Below, one piece after another: positions 52,748 through 62,114 of a stretch of 64,000 nt of DNA. A model generated the notes under the pieces. It had not been told where the DNA came from, made no database searches, and saw only the letters and a list, made by a program, of their open reading frames with translations. Each line of letters begins with the position of its first letter. The stretch's first letter is position 1. The translations under genes were made by a program, and so were the position numbers. This stretch comes from Pacificoceanicola sp048553275 (lineage in GTDB: Bacteria; Pseudomonadota; Alphaproteobacteria; Rhodobacterales; Rhodobacteraceae). The stretch covers positions 1 to 64,000 of the forward strand of contig NZ_JBLZMW010000005.1 of assembly GCF_048553275.1 (NCBI RefSeq). Reading direction: 5' to 3'.

Positions 52748-53599
52748 ATGGCGGTTCTGGAACAGTTGATGGAGGCGGCGCGCGCGCGGCGCCCCCGCGT
52801 GGTCTTTCCGGAAATGGACGACCCGCGCGTGGCCGAGGCCAGCGCCCGGCTGAGGGCCGAAGGACTTGCGGAGCCGCTGCCCCTGTCCGAGCCGTCAGAG
52901 GCGCAGCTGCGCGCGCTGACAGAGGCGCGGGGCATGAAAGAGGGCATTGCCCGAAGGATGCTGACGAAACCGCTGTTCCGCGCCGCCGCCATGGTCGCCG
53001 CGGGCGAAGCCGACTGCATGGTCGCCGGAGCCGACAGCCCCACCCGCCGCGTGATCGAAGCGGCCAGCATCGGGATCGGCCTTGCCGAGGGCGTCACCGT
53101 CCCGTCGAGCTTCTTCCTGATGCTGTTCCCGGACGGGCGCGAGATGCTTTTTGCAGATTGCGCCGTGACCGTGGCCCCGGATGAAGAGGCGCTCGCCTCG
53201 ATCGCGGTTGCCTCCCATGCGTCCGCCATGGCCCTGCTCGGCACGGCGCGACCGGCCCTGCTCAGCTTCTCGACCGGAACCTCCGGCGCCGGCGCAAGCG
53301 TCGAGACTGTCCGCGCCGCTGCCCGACTCACCGGCTTTCCCGGCCCGATCCAGGCGGACGCGGCGCTGAACCCGCGCGTTGCGACAAAGAAGGGGATGGG
53401 CGAGGGCAATGCCAACGTGCTGATCTTCCCGTCTCTGGACGCAGGCAACATCGCCTACAAGTTGGCGCAGGAACTGGCGGGCGCGCAGGCGCTTGGGCCG
53501 ATCCTGCAAGGCTTCCGCAAACCCGTCTGCGATCTCTCGCGCGGGGCAACGGTGGCGGATATCGTGGCGGCGACGGCGGTGACCGCCGCGCTGGGCTAG
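52748..53599 (+). CDS. pta: phosphate acetyltransferase (compact form)
   Basis: 283 residues. PTA/PTB fold: RRPRVVFPEMDDPRVAEASA, GEADCMVAGADSPTRRVIEA, then GPIQADAALNPRVATKKG and GEGNANVLIFPSLDAGNIAYKL with PICDLSRGAT-like ending. The family core is usually about 320 residues; the missing part lies after residue 50. It converts acetyl phosphate plus CoA to acetyl-CoA, the step after Xsc. GGAGG lies 7 nt before the ATG. It converges with xsc rather than sharing its strand. Confidence 0.9.
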   Translation: MAVLEQLMEAARARRPRVVFPEMDDPRVAEASARLRAEGLAEPLPLSEPSEAQLRALTEARGMKEGIARRMLTKPLFRAAAMVAAGEADCMVAGADSPTRRVIEAASIGIGLAEGVTVPSSFFLMLFPDGREMLFADCAVTVAPDEEALASIAVASHASAMALLGTARPALLSFSTGTSGAGASVETVRAAARLTGFPGPIQADAALNPRVATKKGMGEGNANVLIFPSLDAGNIAYKLAQELAGAQALGPILQGFRKPVCDLSRGATVADIVAATAVTAALG

Positions 53600-53633
53600 G
53601 GGACCAAAAGTCTCTGCACGGGTCTTGGCGCGC

Positions 53634-55412
53634 TCAGACCACTTGCTTGCGCATATCCGCAGGGTCGATCCCAGCCACGACATTGGGCTTTTTCATCGCG
53701 TCGCGGCGGAAGGGTTCGCCAAGCTCCTGATTGATCAGCGCCTCGATCAGCGTGGTCACGCCGTGCTCCATCTGATCCTTCACCGCCTGGGCCAGCGCGG
53801 CGGTCAGCGCGTCCATCGTCTTCGCCTGCACACCCTTCAGCCCACAGGCCTGCGCGATGGCCGCATAGGACACGCCGTCGTCCAGCTCCGTGCCGACGAA
53901 GTTGTCGTCATACCACAGCGTCGAGTTCCGCTTTTCCGCGCCCCATTGGTAGTTTCGGAACACCACCTGCGTGATCGCGGGCCATTCCTCGCGGCCGATC
54001 GCCGTCAGCTCCGTCACCGAAATCCCGAACGCCCCGTCCCCGGCAAAACCCACGACCGGCACATCCGGGCAGCCGATCTTGGCGCCGATGATGGCGGGCA
54101 GGCCATAGCCGCACGGTCCGAAAAGCCCCGGCGCGAGGTACTTTCGCGGCTCGTCAAACGACGGATAGGCGTTGCCGATGGCACAGTTGTTGCCGATGTC
54201 GGAGGAAATGATCGCATTGCGCGGCAGCGCGCTCTGGATCGCGCGCCACGCCATGCGCGGGCTCATCCAGTCGGGCTTGTCCGCACGGGCGCGTTCGTTC
54301 CACGTGGTGCCGGGATCATCGTCCTCATGGGTCATTTCGGTCAACTGCTGCGCCCAGCGCGATTTCGTCTCGGCGATCTTCGCCTTGCGCTCTGCGCGCC
54401 CGGCCTCGCCCGCGTCCTCGGACAACTGCCGCAGGATGCCCTTCGCCACCTTCGCCGCATCCCCGACGATGCCGACGCTGATCTTCTTGGTCAGGCCGAT
54501 GCGGTCGGGGTTGATATCCACCTGAATGATCTTTGCCTGCGCGGGCCAGTAGTCCATGCCATAGCCCGGCAGCGTCGAAAACGGGTTGAGCCGGGTGCCG
54601 AGGCACAGCACCACGTCGGCCTCCCTGATCAGCTCCATGCCTGCCTTCGAGCCATTGTAGCCCAACGGCCCCGCAAACAGCGGATGCCCGCCCGGAAACG
54701 CATCGTTGTGCTGGTAGCCCACGCAGACCGGCGCCTCCAGCCGCTCGGCCAGATCCATGCTCGCCGCGATGCCACCCTTCGACAGCACGACGCCCGCCCC
54801 ATTGAGGATCACCGGGTTCCTTGCCGAAGACAGCAGCGCCGCCGCCTCAGCCACGGAATTCTCCCCGCCGGAGGAGCGCTCGAATTCGATCGGCTCGGGG
54901 ATGTCGATATCGACGATCTGGGTCCAGTAATCGCGCGGCATGTTGATCTGTGCCGGAGCGCTGGCCTGTTTCGCCTTGGAGATCACCCGCGTCAGCACCT
55001 CGGCCACCCGGGAGGGATCGCGCACCTCTTCCTGATAGGCGACCATATCCTTGAACAGTGCCATCTGCTCGACTTCCTGAAAGCCGCCCTGCCCGATGGT
55101 CTTGTTCGCGGCCTGCGGCGTCACCAACAGCAGCGGCGTGTGGTTCCAGTAGGCCGTCTTGACCGCCGTGACGAAGTTGGTAATCCCGGGGCCGTTCTGC
55201 GCGATCATCATGCTCATTTTACCCGAAGCGCGCGTATAGCCATCGGCCATCATCCCGCCGGAGCCTTCATGCGCACAATCCCAGAACATGATCCCCGCCT
55301 TCGGGAAAAGATCCGAGATCGGCATGAAGGCAGAACCGATGATACCAAAGGCATGTTCAATGCCATGGCGTTGCAGCACCTTCACGAAGGCTTCTTCGGT
55401 GGTCATTTTCAT
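53634..55412 (-). CDS. xsc: sulfoacetaldehyde acetyltransferase
   Basis: 592 residues, ThDP-dependent. The catalytic Glu lies in AHEGSGGMMADGYTR (about Glu49). The ThDP/Mg motif is GDGAFGISVTELTAIGREEW, followed by NYQWGAEKRNSTLWYDDNF, typical of Xsc rather than acetolactate synthase. It cleaves sulfoacetaldehyde with phosphate to acetyl phosphate and sulfite, the key step of taurine and other C2 sulfonate use. The ATG at 55412 (MKMTTEEAFVKVL) is the family start. No taurine uptake or transamination genes are in the window. Confidence 0.96.
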   Translation of the reverse strand: MKMTTEEAFVKVLQRHGIEHAFGIIGSAFMPISDLFPKAGIMFWDCAHEGSGGMMADGYTRASGKMSMMIAQNGPGITNFVTAVKTAYWNHTPLLLVTPQAANKTIGQGGFQEVEQMALFKDMVAYQEEVRDPSRVAEVLTRVISKAKQASAPAQINMPRDYWTQIVDIDIPEPIEFERSSGGENSVAEAAALLSSARNPVILNGAGVVLSKGGIAASMDLAERLEAPVCVGYQHNDAFPGGHPLFAGPLGYNGSKAGMELIREADVVLCLGTRLNPFSTLPGYGMDYWPAQAKIIQVDINPDRIGLTKKISVGIVGDAAKVAKGILRQLSEDAGEAGRAERKAKIAETKSRWAQQLTEMTHEDDDPGTTWNERARADKPDWMSPRMAWRAIQSALPRNAIISSDIGNNCAIGNAYPSFDEPRKYLAPGLFGPCGYGLPAIIGAKIGCPDVPVVGFAGDGAFGISVTELTAIGREEWPAITQVVFRNYQWGAEKRNSTLWYDDNFVGTELDDGVSYAAIAQACGLKGVQAKTMDALTAALAQAVKDQMEHGVTTLIEALINQELGEPFRRDAMKKPNVVAGIDPADMRKQVV

Positions 55413-55596
55413 CGCTCGGATTCCCTGAATGGCACCGCCCTCGCACGGGGCGCTTTGCGATGCATCGTAGGCTCTGTGGCCCGCCCCGGATAGGGCCAGT
55501 TGAGGCACCCGATTATGTCCAAATATCCGCGCGCCGGAAACCGCCGGTTAAACCCCTTTGCTTACACCCTGCGGAATCCTTTCGGGAGAATCCGGA
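55413..55596. promoter_or_regulatory. divergent region upstream of xsc, with a partial dispersed repeat
   Basis: This 184-bp spacer precedes xsc (leftward) and the small gene at 55597 (rightward). At 55516-55528 it contains TGTCCAAATATCC, identical to 13 bases of repeat copy A, but without the following hairpins. Promoters for both genes are expected here; none could be assigned. Confidence 0.4.
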
Positions 55597-56010
55597 ATGC
55601 CGAACGTCCTCTCTCTGCTCCTACCTGCGCTGATCCCGTCGTGGCGCTTTTTCAAGACCGTCGCGCCCAGCCCGCGTATCGAATACCGTCTGGACGGCGC
55701 ACCGTGGTCGGAATGCCAGCATCGCCCGCGCCAAATAGGCCCCGCGCGCATGCTGCGCCGGATGCTCTGGAACCCGCGCTGGAACGAACAGCTATTTCTG
55801 GTCAGCCTGTCGGAACGATTGGTCGCGGACCCGGAGCAGGCCGATCACGCGCTTGCGGAGCTGAGCACACGGCTGATCCGCCTCAGCCACGCCGCACCAG
55901 GCGCGACGCTGGAATTCCGGCTGGTCTTCGTCGCCCGCGACGGGGCGCAAATCGGCAAATTCATCGAATACGAAAGCCCGCCAATCCCGGTGCCCGCGCA
56001 TGAGTTTTGA
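55597..56010 (+). CDS. uncharacterised protein partnered with an HTTM-type gene
   Basis: 137 residues. N-terminal hydrophobic stretch (MPNVLSLLLPALIPSWRFF), then a mixed alpha/beta region rich in Arg and Trp (RMLRRMLWNPRWNEQLFLVS). I know of no named family. It starts at the ATG at 55597, with GGGAG 8 nt upstream, and overlaps the next gene by 11 bp, so they are one transcript and probably one functional pair. Confidence 0.7.
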   Translation: MPNVLSLLLPALIPSWRFFKTVAPSPRIEYRLDGAPWSECQHRPRQIGPARMLRRMLWNPRWNEQLFLVSLSERLVADPEQADHALAELSTRLIRLSHAAPGATLEFRLVFVARDGAQIGKFIEYESPPIPVPAHEF

Positions 56011-56680
56011 CACAGCCCTGCGCCTGACCGAATGCCTGATGGCGCTGGCGATCATCCAGCAGAGCCTTGAGCACCGCGCCACCGAACGGCGCGGCACGTG
56101 GATGTTTCTGCTGCGCATTGCGCTTTGTCTGTGGCTGCTCATGGGCCTCATGCCGGGGGCGGCGCTGGCCTGTCTGTTTGCAACGAGCCTCGCTCTGCTG
56201 CACCGCTTTCAGGGGCCATACAACGGCGGCAGCGACAAGATGACCCTGCTCATCCTCACCTGCCTGACCGCCGCCCGCCTCGCTCCCGAACGCTATGCCG
56301 AGCTGGCCTTTGCCTACCTCGGGGCGCAGCTCATGCTGTCCTATTTCGTCTCCGGCTGGATCAAGGTCATCAATCCCGAGTGGCGCAGCGGGCGGGCGCT
56401 GGCGGATGTGTTCCGCTTTTCCGCCTACCCGGTGAGCGAGGGGCTGCGCGCGCTGGCCCATCGCCCGCGCATGCTTTGGCTCGGGGGCTGGGCCGTGATG
56501 CTTCTGGAACTTGCCTTTCCGCTGGCGCTTCTGCATCCGCTGGCATTGATGGCTGCGCTCACGCTGACCGCCGCCTTCCATTTCGCCAATGCCTGCCTTT
56601 TTGGGCTCAACCGGTTTTTCTGGATCTGGCTTGGCGCATACCCCTCGATCCTGTGGCTGCAATCGCGCCTGATCGGCTAG
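56000..56680 (+). CDS. HTTM-like membrane protein
   Basis: 226 residues, about six helices. The HTTM (horizontally transferred transmembrane) pattern includes LLHRFQGPYNGGSDKMTLLIL, LGAQLMLSYFVSGWIKVIN, NPEWRSGRALADVFRFSAYP and FHFANACLFGLNRFFWIWLG. HTTM proteins resemble vitamin K-dependent gamma-carboxylase membrane domains, but the catalytic part is not present here. It overlaps the preceding gene and has a 4-bp convergent overlap with the next glycosyltransferase. Confidence 0.72.
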   Translation: MSFDTALRLTECLMALAIIQQSLEHRATERRGTWMFLLRIALCLWLLMGLMPGAALACLFATSLALLHRFQGPYNGGSDKMTLLILTCLTAARLAPERYAELAFAYLGAQLMLSYFVSGWIKVINPEWRSGRALADVFRFSAYPVSEGLRALAHRPRMLWLGGWAVMLLELAFPLALLHPLALMAALTLTAAFHFANACLFGLNRFFWIWLGAYPSILWLQSRLIG

Positions 56681-57855
56681 GCTTCGGCTCGCTTAATCGC
56701 CACGGCTTCGCGCAGCAACCCTGCCACCGATTGCCCCCACGCATCCCAGTTCAGGCTCTCTTTATACTCGCGGTGTGCGGAAATCGTCAGCGCGATATAG
56801 TCCTTTGGCGCGTCGACGTAGGACATCACCTTATCGGCGAATTCGGTCGGGCCCGATCCGGCCGGCAAGGCATAGCCATTCACCCCGTTGCGGATCGGCA
56901 CACCGCCCACCCGAAGGCACAGGGACGGCAACCCAAAGGCCGACGCCTCGCAAAACGCGAACCCATAGCTTTCGTAGGATGGCTGAACCAGAAAATGCGC
57001 CCGCGTGAGCTCCGCGTTGAAATGTTCAAGATCCGCCGGATCGGCCTTGTCAAGCTGGGGATGGACCGTAACCCATTCGTTTACATGAAAATCTGGTGGC
57101 ACGCAGCCAATGACAGTAAGCCGCGCGTCGACCCCCCGCGCGCGCAATTCCTTCATGCAATCAAAGGCAATCGGCCCGCCTTTGGCAAACCAGTCACGCC
57201 CGATCATCAACAGGCGCACGGGCCGGTTGTGATGAATCTCGGTGCGGCTGAAGGGCGGGGGCGGCGTATCGAGGTTGGCCCCCCACGGCACGAGCTTCGA
57301 GCGCGCCTCGCCAAGCCCATAGCGTTGATCGGCCAGATCCTTTTGCCACCGGGACGGCCACAGCAAAAGATCGGTGTTGCGAAAGGTCTCTTGCTCACAC
57401 CGCTCCACCCACCCATCAAGCCGCCGCCCGATGCGCAGCCAAGATTTGTGGAACTCACCGATTTCCGACATCCGATACGTGGTTTGCGTGGCGTCCGAGG
57501 TGTAGGCCGTGACCATCGGGCCGGGCGGTGTGACATGGCACATTGATTGAAACGAATAGGCGCAGAACAGCACATCATACGGACCCCGGGCCAGCTCCCG
57601 CTGAAGCCCGCGCGCAATCACGCGCGACAACGCCAGATGCATCCGCCACCGCAGGCGCAGATTGACGGGATCGGGCATTTTGTGAATGAGGCGGCGCAAC
57701 AGCTCGGCACCATGCCAACTGTGCGACAGGATCGTCACCTCACCCGCGTGCTTGCGCAGCGAATCGTAAATCCGGGCATTGCCACCCGAATACAGGTTCC
57801 GATTTAGCGGAGACATATCACACAGATATGCGATCCGCAGCCTGTCCTCACTCAT
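56677..57855 (-). CDS. GT4-family glycosyltransferase
   Basis: 392 residues. Two Rossmann halves: N-terminal LRIAYLCDMSPLNRNLYSG, and a C-terminal donor site with LLMIGRDWFAKGG and the conserved Glu in SYESYGFAFCEASAFGLPS. It transfers a sugar from a nucleotide donor in polysaccharide assembly; specificity unknown. The ATG at 57855 (MSEDRLRIAYL) fits; upstream open frame is not coding. Divergent from the polymerase-like gene by 208 bp. Confidence 0.9.
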   Translation of the reverse strand: MSEDRLRIAYLCDMSPLNRNLYSGGNARIYDSLRKHAGEVTILSHSWHGAELLRRLIHKMPDPVNLRLRWRMHLALSRVIARGLQRELARGPYDVLFCAYSFQSMCHVTPPGPMVTAYTSDATQTTYRMSEIGEFHKSWLRIGRRLDGWVERCEQETFRNTDLLLWPSRWQKDLADQRYGLGEARSKLVPWGANLDTPPPPFSRTEIHHNRPVRLLMIGRDWFAKGGPIAFDCMKELRARGVDARLTVIGCVPPDFHVNEWVTVHPQLDKADPADLEHFNAELTRAHFLVQPSYESYGFAFCEASAFGLPSLCLRVGGVPIRNGVNGYALPAGSGPTEFADKVMSYVDAPKDYIALTISAHREYKESLNWDAWGQSVAGLLREAVAIKRAEA

Positions 57856-58063
57856 AAGCGCCCCCGCTTTTTCAAGCCGCCTGACTGCCGGGGAAATGCG
57901 GCGAAACTGGGGCAAAAGCCCGTGTTTGAGCTCAATCGGCCCAACTGTGGCGGCTTTGTTTCCGATTTCACGCTTTCGGCCCAATGTGGACGCGACATTG
58001 CCGCAGGCGCTCATTAGGGTTGACGTTATCCGGCTCCGCGCCGCCCGCAATCCGAAGGCTCCG

Positions 58064-59464
58064 ATGCCCAATCCTGTCGCCTTTCTCGCGCTGGCCATCT
58101 GGCCCATCGTGACGGTGCTGCTTTTCCTGCGGCTGCCGCGCGAGCGTGCGCTGATCTGGTCTGTCATGCTGGGCTATCTCTTTCTTCCAGAGCCGCCCGC
58201 CGCCTTCGATCTGCCGCTGATTCCGCCGCTGAACAAGCACAACATCCCGGCGGTCGCGGCCTTTGTCTTTCTGCTCTGGCGCAATGGACCGCAGCAGGCG
58301 TCGCTGCTGCCGGTGTCCTGGGTCGGGCGGGCGCTGCTGCTGATCTTCATCCTGTCGCCGGTGATGACCGTGCTGACCAACGAAGAGCCGGTCTTTTTCG
58401 GTCAGGTCGGCCTGCCCGGGCTGACGCTCAAGGACGCCGCCGCGCTGATCGTCCAGCAATCGCTGCTGATCCTGCCGTTCCTGCTTGCCCGGCAGCATCT
58501 TGCCAGCGGCGGCGCGCAGCGGGATCTGATGGTGGCCCTGATGATCGGCGGACTGGTCTATTCGCTGTTCATGCTCATCGAAATGCGCCTGTCTCCGCAG
58601 TTGAACCTCTGGGTCTATGGCTATTATCAACACCTCTTCGGACAAAGCATCCGCAGCGGCGGCTATCGTCCCGTTGTATTCCTCTACCACGGGCTTTGGG
58701 TTGCTTTCTTCATCATGACCTCCGTTGTATCCGCATGGGCGCTCTGGCGGATGGACGATCAGGCAAGCCGCATGAAACTGCTCGCTGCCGCGCTTTACCT
58801 CTCGCTGATCCTCGTGCTGGCTAAATCTTTTGGCGCGCTGCTGTTTGCCCTCTTGCTCGTGCCTGCGGTGCTCCTGCTCAGCCACCTGATGCAGATCCGG
58901 ATCGCCATCGTAATCGGGGCGCTTGCGGTCTGTTACCCGGTGATGAAGGGGGTGAACCTCATCCCGGAGGAGCGCCTTCTCTCTGCCATCACCGCCTACG
59001 AACCAGAGCGCGCCCGCAGCCTCGAATTCCGTTTCGACAATGAGCAGACACTGCTCGATCGGGCTTATATCAAACCGATTTTCGGCTGGGGCAGCTGGGG
59101 GCGCAACCACATCCTCGATCCGGTGTCGGGCAATATCCTGACGGTCACGGACGGACGCTGGATCATCCTGATCGGCACCTATGGCTGGGTTGGGTTCCTC
59201 GCCGAATTCGGTCTGCTGCTCTGGCCGCTGATCCTGCTCTGGCGCGAGGCAATCCCAAGCCGCAGAGACGCCATTTCGCCCTTCATCGCGCCGCTGTCGC
59301 TGATCCTCGCCATCAACCTCGCCGACATGCTGCCCAACGCCACGCTGACGCCGCTGACATGGCTGATCGCGGGGGCGTTGACGGGCTATGCCGAACAGCT
59401 CCGCGCCGCGCGCCTGAAAATCCGGCTGCATTCGTCGAAACTTCACTGGCAATCGGTGATGTAA
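58064..59464 (+). CDS. polysaccharide polymerase / O-antigen ligase-like membrane protein
   Basis: 466 residues, about ten to twelve helices, with a central loop near RSLEFRFDNEQTLLDRAY then KPIFGWGSWGRNHIL. This is the periplasmic loop pattern of Wzy/WaaL-type proteins. It probably polymerises or ligates glycan repeat units. The ATG at 58064 follows GAAGG. It overlaps the next glycosyltransferase by one base (TAATG), so they are coupled. Confidence 0.8.
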   Translation: MPNPVAFLALAIWPIVTVLLFLRLPRERALIWSVMLGYLFLPEPPAAFDLPLIPPLNKHNIPAVAAFVFLLWRNGPQQASLLPVSWVGRALLLIFILSPVMTVLTNEEPVFFGQVGLPGLTLKDAAALIVQQSLLILPFLLARQHLASGGAQRDLMVALMIGGLVYSLFMLIEMRLSPQLNLWVYGYYQHLFGQSIRSGGYRPVVFLYHGLWVAFFIMTSVVSAWALWRMDDQASRMKLLAAALYLSLILVLAKSFGALLFALLLVPAVLLLSHLMQIRIAIVIGALAVCYPVMKGVNLIPEERLLSAITAYEPERARSLEFRFDNEQTLLDRAYIKPIFGWGSWGRNHILDPVSGNILTVTDGRWIILIGTYGWVGFLAEFGLLLWPLILLWREAIPSRRDAISPFIAPLSLILAINLADMLPNATLTPLTWLIAGALTGYAEQLRAARLKIRLHSSKLHWQSVM

Positions 59465-60741
59465 TGGCACGCCCGCGCGTTCTGGCCATCGCCGAAGCGG
59501 CGAACCCCGAGTGGGTCAGTGTCCCCCTTGTCGGCTGGTCGCTGGCCAGTGCGCTGCGGTCGGTGGCCGATGTGCACATTGTCACGCAGATCCGCAACCG
59601 CGAGGCCTTCCTGCGCGCGGGGCTGATCGAAGGGCAGGATTTCACCGCCATCGATTCCGAAGCCTTCGCCCGCCCGATGTGGCACCTTGCCGAACGGCTG
59701 CGCATGGGCGAGGGCAAGGGCTGGACCGTGGTTCAGGCGATCAATGCGATCAGCTATCCGCATTTCGAGCGGCTCGTCTGGAAGACCTTCGGCGCGGCCA
59801 TCCGGCGCGGCGCGTATGACATCGTGCATCGCATCACACCGCTGTCGCCGACGATTTCCTCGTCTCTGGCTGGGAAATGCGCGCAGGCGGGTGTGCCTTT
59901 CGTCCTTGGGCCGCTCAATGGCGGCGTGCCCTGGCCCAAGGGTTTCGACGCAGAACGCCGCGCAGAGAAGGAATGGCTGAGCTACACTCGCTCCGCCTAC
60001 AAACTTCTGCCCGGACGCAGGGCCACGCTGCGTCAGGCCGCCGCCATCCTCGCCGGCTCGCATCACACCGCGACGGAAATCCCGACGGAGCATGAAGGCA
60101 AGACACTCTATATTCCGGAAAACGGCATTGATCCCGCGCGCTTCAACCGGATCGCGGCGCCCGATGGCACGCTGCGCGGCGCGTTTGTCGGCCGTCTTGT
60201 CCCGTACAAGGGTCCGGACATGCTGATCGAGGCCGCCGCGCCCTTGCTCCGCGAGGGCAGGCTGAGGCTCGATATCATCGGCGATGGCCCGATGCGGCCT
60301 CAGCTGGAGCAGCTGGCGCGGGGCCTCCCCGGAATCACCTTTCACGGCTGGCAGGCGCATGAGGCGGTGCAGGACATCCTGAGCCAATGCCATTTGCTGC
60401 CGTTCCCGTCGATCCGTGAATTCGGCGGCGGAGTCGTGCTGGAGGCGATGGCGCTCGGCGTGGTGCCGCTGATCGTCGATTATGCCGGACCGGGTGAATT
60501 GGTGCAGGACGGCTGGGGCCTGAAGGTGCCCTGCGGCACCCGCGAGGAGATCACAGGGCATTTCGCCCGGACGCTTCGGGCGCTTGCGGACGATCCCTCG
60601 GGCCTGCCCGCGATGGCGCAGGCCGCGCGCGCCCGCGTCGCCTCGCATTTCCTGTGGTCGCGCAAGGCCGAGCAGGTGGCGCAGGTCTATGACTGGGTGC
60701 TGAACGGCAAACCGGGCCATGGCCCGCAATTCTTCGATTAG
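59464..60741 (+). CDS. GT4-family glycosyltransferase
   Basis: 425 residues. FVGRLVPYKGPDMLIEAAAP, LDIIGDGPMRPQLEQLARG, GWQAHEAVQDILSQC, and the Glu of REFGGGVVLEAMALGVVPL give the GT-B donor site of GT4. N-terminal acceptor domain with MWHLAERL and GPLNGGVPWP. The sugar is not predictable. It converges with the next gene, 3 bp between stops. Confidence 0.92.
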   Translation: MARPRVLAIAEAANPEWVSVPLVGWSLASALRSVADVHIVTQIRNREAFLRAGLIEGQDFTAIDSEAFARPMWHLAERLRMGEGKGWTVVQAINAISYPHFERLVWKTFGAAIRRGAYDIVHRITPLSPTISSSLAGKCAQAGVPFVLGPLNGGVPWPKGFDAERRAEKEWLSYTRSAYKLLPGRRATLRQAAAILAGSHHTATEIPTEHEGKTLYIPENGIDPARFNRIAAPDGTLRGAFVGRLVPYKGPDMLIEAAAPLLREGRLRLDIIGDGPMRPQLEQLARGLPGITFHGWQAHEAVQDILSQCHLLPFPSIREFGGGVVLEAMALGVVPLIVDYAGPGELVQDGWGLKVPCGTREEITGHFARTLRALADDPSGLPAMAQAARARVASHFLWSRKAEQVAQVYDWVLNGKPGHGPQFFD

Positions 60742-60744
60742 GCG

Positions 60745-61950
60745 TCAGCGCCCTCGCTGGATTTCCTCAACCAGCGTTTCCGCCCCGAGGGAGGCGCGGA
60801 AATGCTCTTCCACATGCGCCCGCCCCGTGGCCGACAGCCGCATCAGCGCGTCCGGATCGGTGGCCAGCGCCCGGATTGTCCGCGCCAGCGCGCCGGGGTT
60901 CTTCGGCGGCACGAGATAGCCGTGGGTGCCGTCGCGGATCAGTTCCGGCACGCCACCCGCATCGGTTCCGATCACTGGCACGCCCATGGACATGGCTTCC
61001 ATATAGGCGACGCCCAGAGGCTCGTGCCACGACGCCAGAACGAAGATGTGCGCCTCTTTCAACTTCTCGCGCACGGCCCCTGCGTCGATCGCGCCCAGCA
61101 GCTTGACATGATCCTGAAGCCGCAGCTTTTTCAGATGCGCTTCGAGTTCCAGCCGGTAGCCGCCGCCGCCGGCATCATCCTCGCCCGCGATCTCCAGGCG
61201 GACATCCACACCCTGATCGAGCAGTTGGCGCATGGCGCTCATCACGTCCTGATGACCCTTGACCACGTTGAGCCGCCCACAGGAAAACAGCCTGACAGGC
61301 CGGGTTTTCTCGGGCGGACGATAGGGCGTGTCGCGGCTCAACATGCGGGTGTCGACGCCCATGGGCCGGATCACCATGCGATCCGGCAGCGATCCGGCGA
61401 GGGTTTGCTCGACCTCGTGCAACAGCTTGTGCGTGATGATGGTGGCGAATTTCGCGCCCGACCATTTGAAGCGCTGGCCGGGACCGTAATCGGACAGCGG
61501 GCCGTGCAGCGTGATCGAATACTCCGGCCCGCCGAGCTTTCTGGCAAAGGCGGCGATCAACGCGGCGCGGCCACAGGAATGGGCGTGAATATGGTCAAGG
61601 TTCTGATCGGTCGCATGGCGAAGCAGGTGCTGTGCCGCACCCAGCGCAACCGCCGCGTCCCTGGCAAAACCCGGCCCTTCCCGTGCGATCCAGCCCGGCA
61701 ACCCCTCGGCCGTCAGCTTGCCCAGCGCCACGGCAGAGGCGACAGGATCGAAGCTGCCGAGATAATCGGTTCTCAGGATCGCATCATCGGACCAGTCATG
61801 GGCAATCAATCCCGACGGGGGCTTGCGGGTCGACAGCACATGCACGTCGTGCCCCATCGCTTCGAGCGCGAGAATCTCGCGCCAGAAGAAGATGTGGGTT
61901 TGCCCCGGGAATTGAGGCACCAGATACCCGATACGCAGCTTTTGCGACAC
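60745..61950 (-). CDS. GT4-family glycosyltransferase
   Basis: 401 residues. N-terminal LRIGYLVPQFPGQTHIFFWR with LEAMGHDVHVLSTR; donor domain with LFSCGRLNVVKGHQDVMSAM, LEIAGEDDAGGGGYR and the Glu in WHEPLGVAYMEAMSMGVPVI. Cytosolic, in surface-glycan assembly. It is divergent from the GT2 gene by 164 bp. Confidence 0.93.
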   Translation of the reverse strand: MSQKLRIGYLVPQFPGQTHIFFWREILALEAMGHDVHVLSTRKPPSGLIAHDWSDDAILRTDYLGSFDPVASAVALGKLTAEGLPGWIAREGPGFARDAAVALGAAQHLLRHATDQNLDHIHAHSCGRAALIAAFARKLGGPEYSITLHGPLSDYGPGQRFKWSGAKFATIITHKLLHEVEQTLAGSLPDRMVIRPMGVDTRMLSRDTPYRPPEKTRPVRLFSCGRLNVVKGHQDVMSAMRQLLDQGVDVRLEIAGEDDAGGGGYRLELEAHLKKLRLQDHVKLLGAIDAGAVREKLKEAHIFVLASWHEPLGVAYMEAMSMGVPVIGTDAGGVPELIRDGTHGYLVPPKNPGALARTIRALATDPDALMRLSATGRAHVEEHFRASLGAETLVEEIQRGR

Positions 61951-62114
61951 CTTTGCCTTTGCCTTGGTTGATGGGCAGCGAAACCGGTCTTCCCCAAAAG
62001 ACGGCTGCCCCGGACTATTCCAGCCGGAACCATGCTTTGGCCATAGTTAACCGGCACCAAGGCGCGGGTGAGGGCTTGTATTTTCTGAATGTGTGGCCCC
62101 AAAGGTACGGGGCA

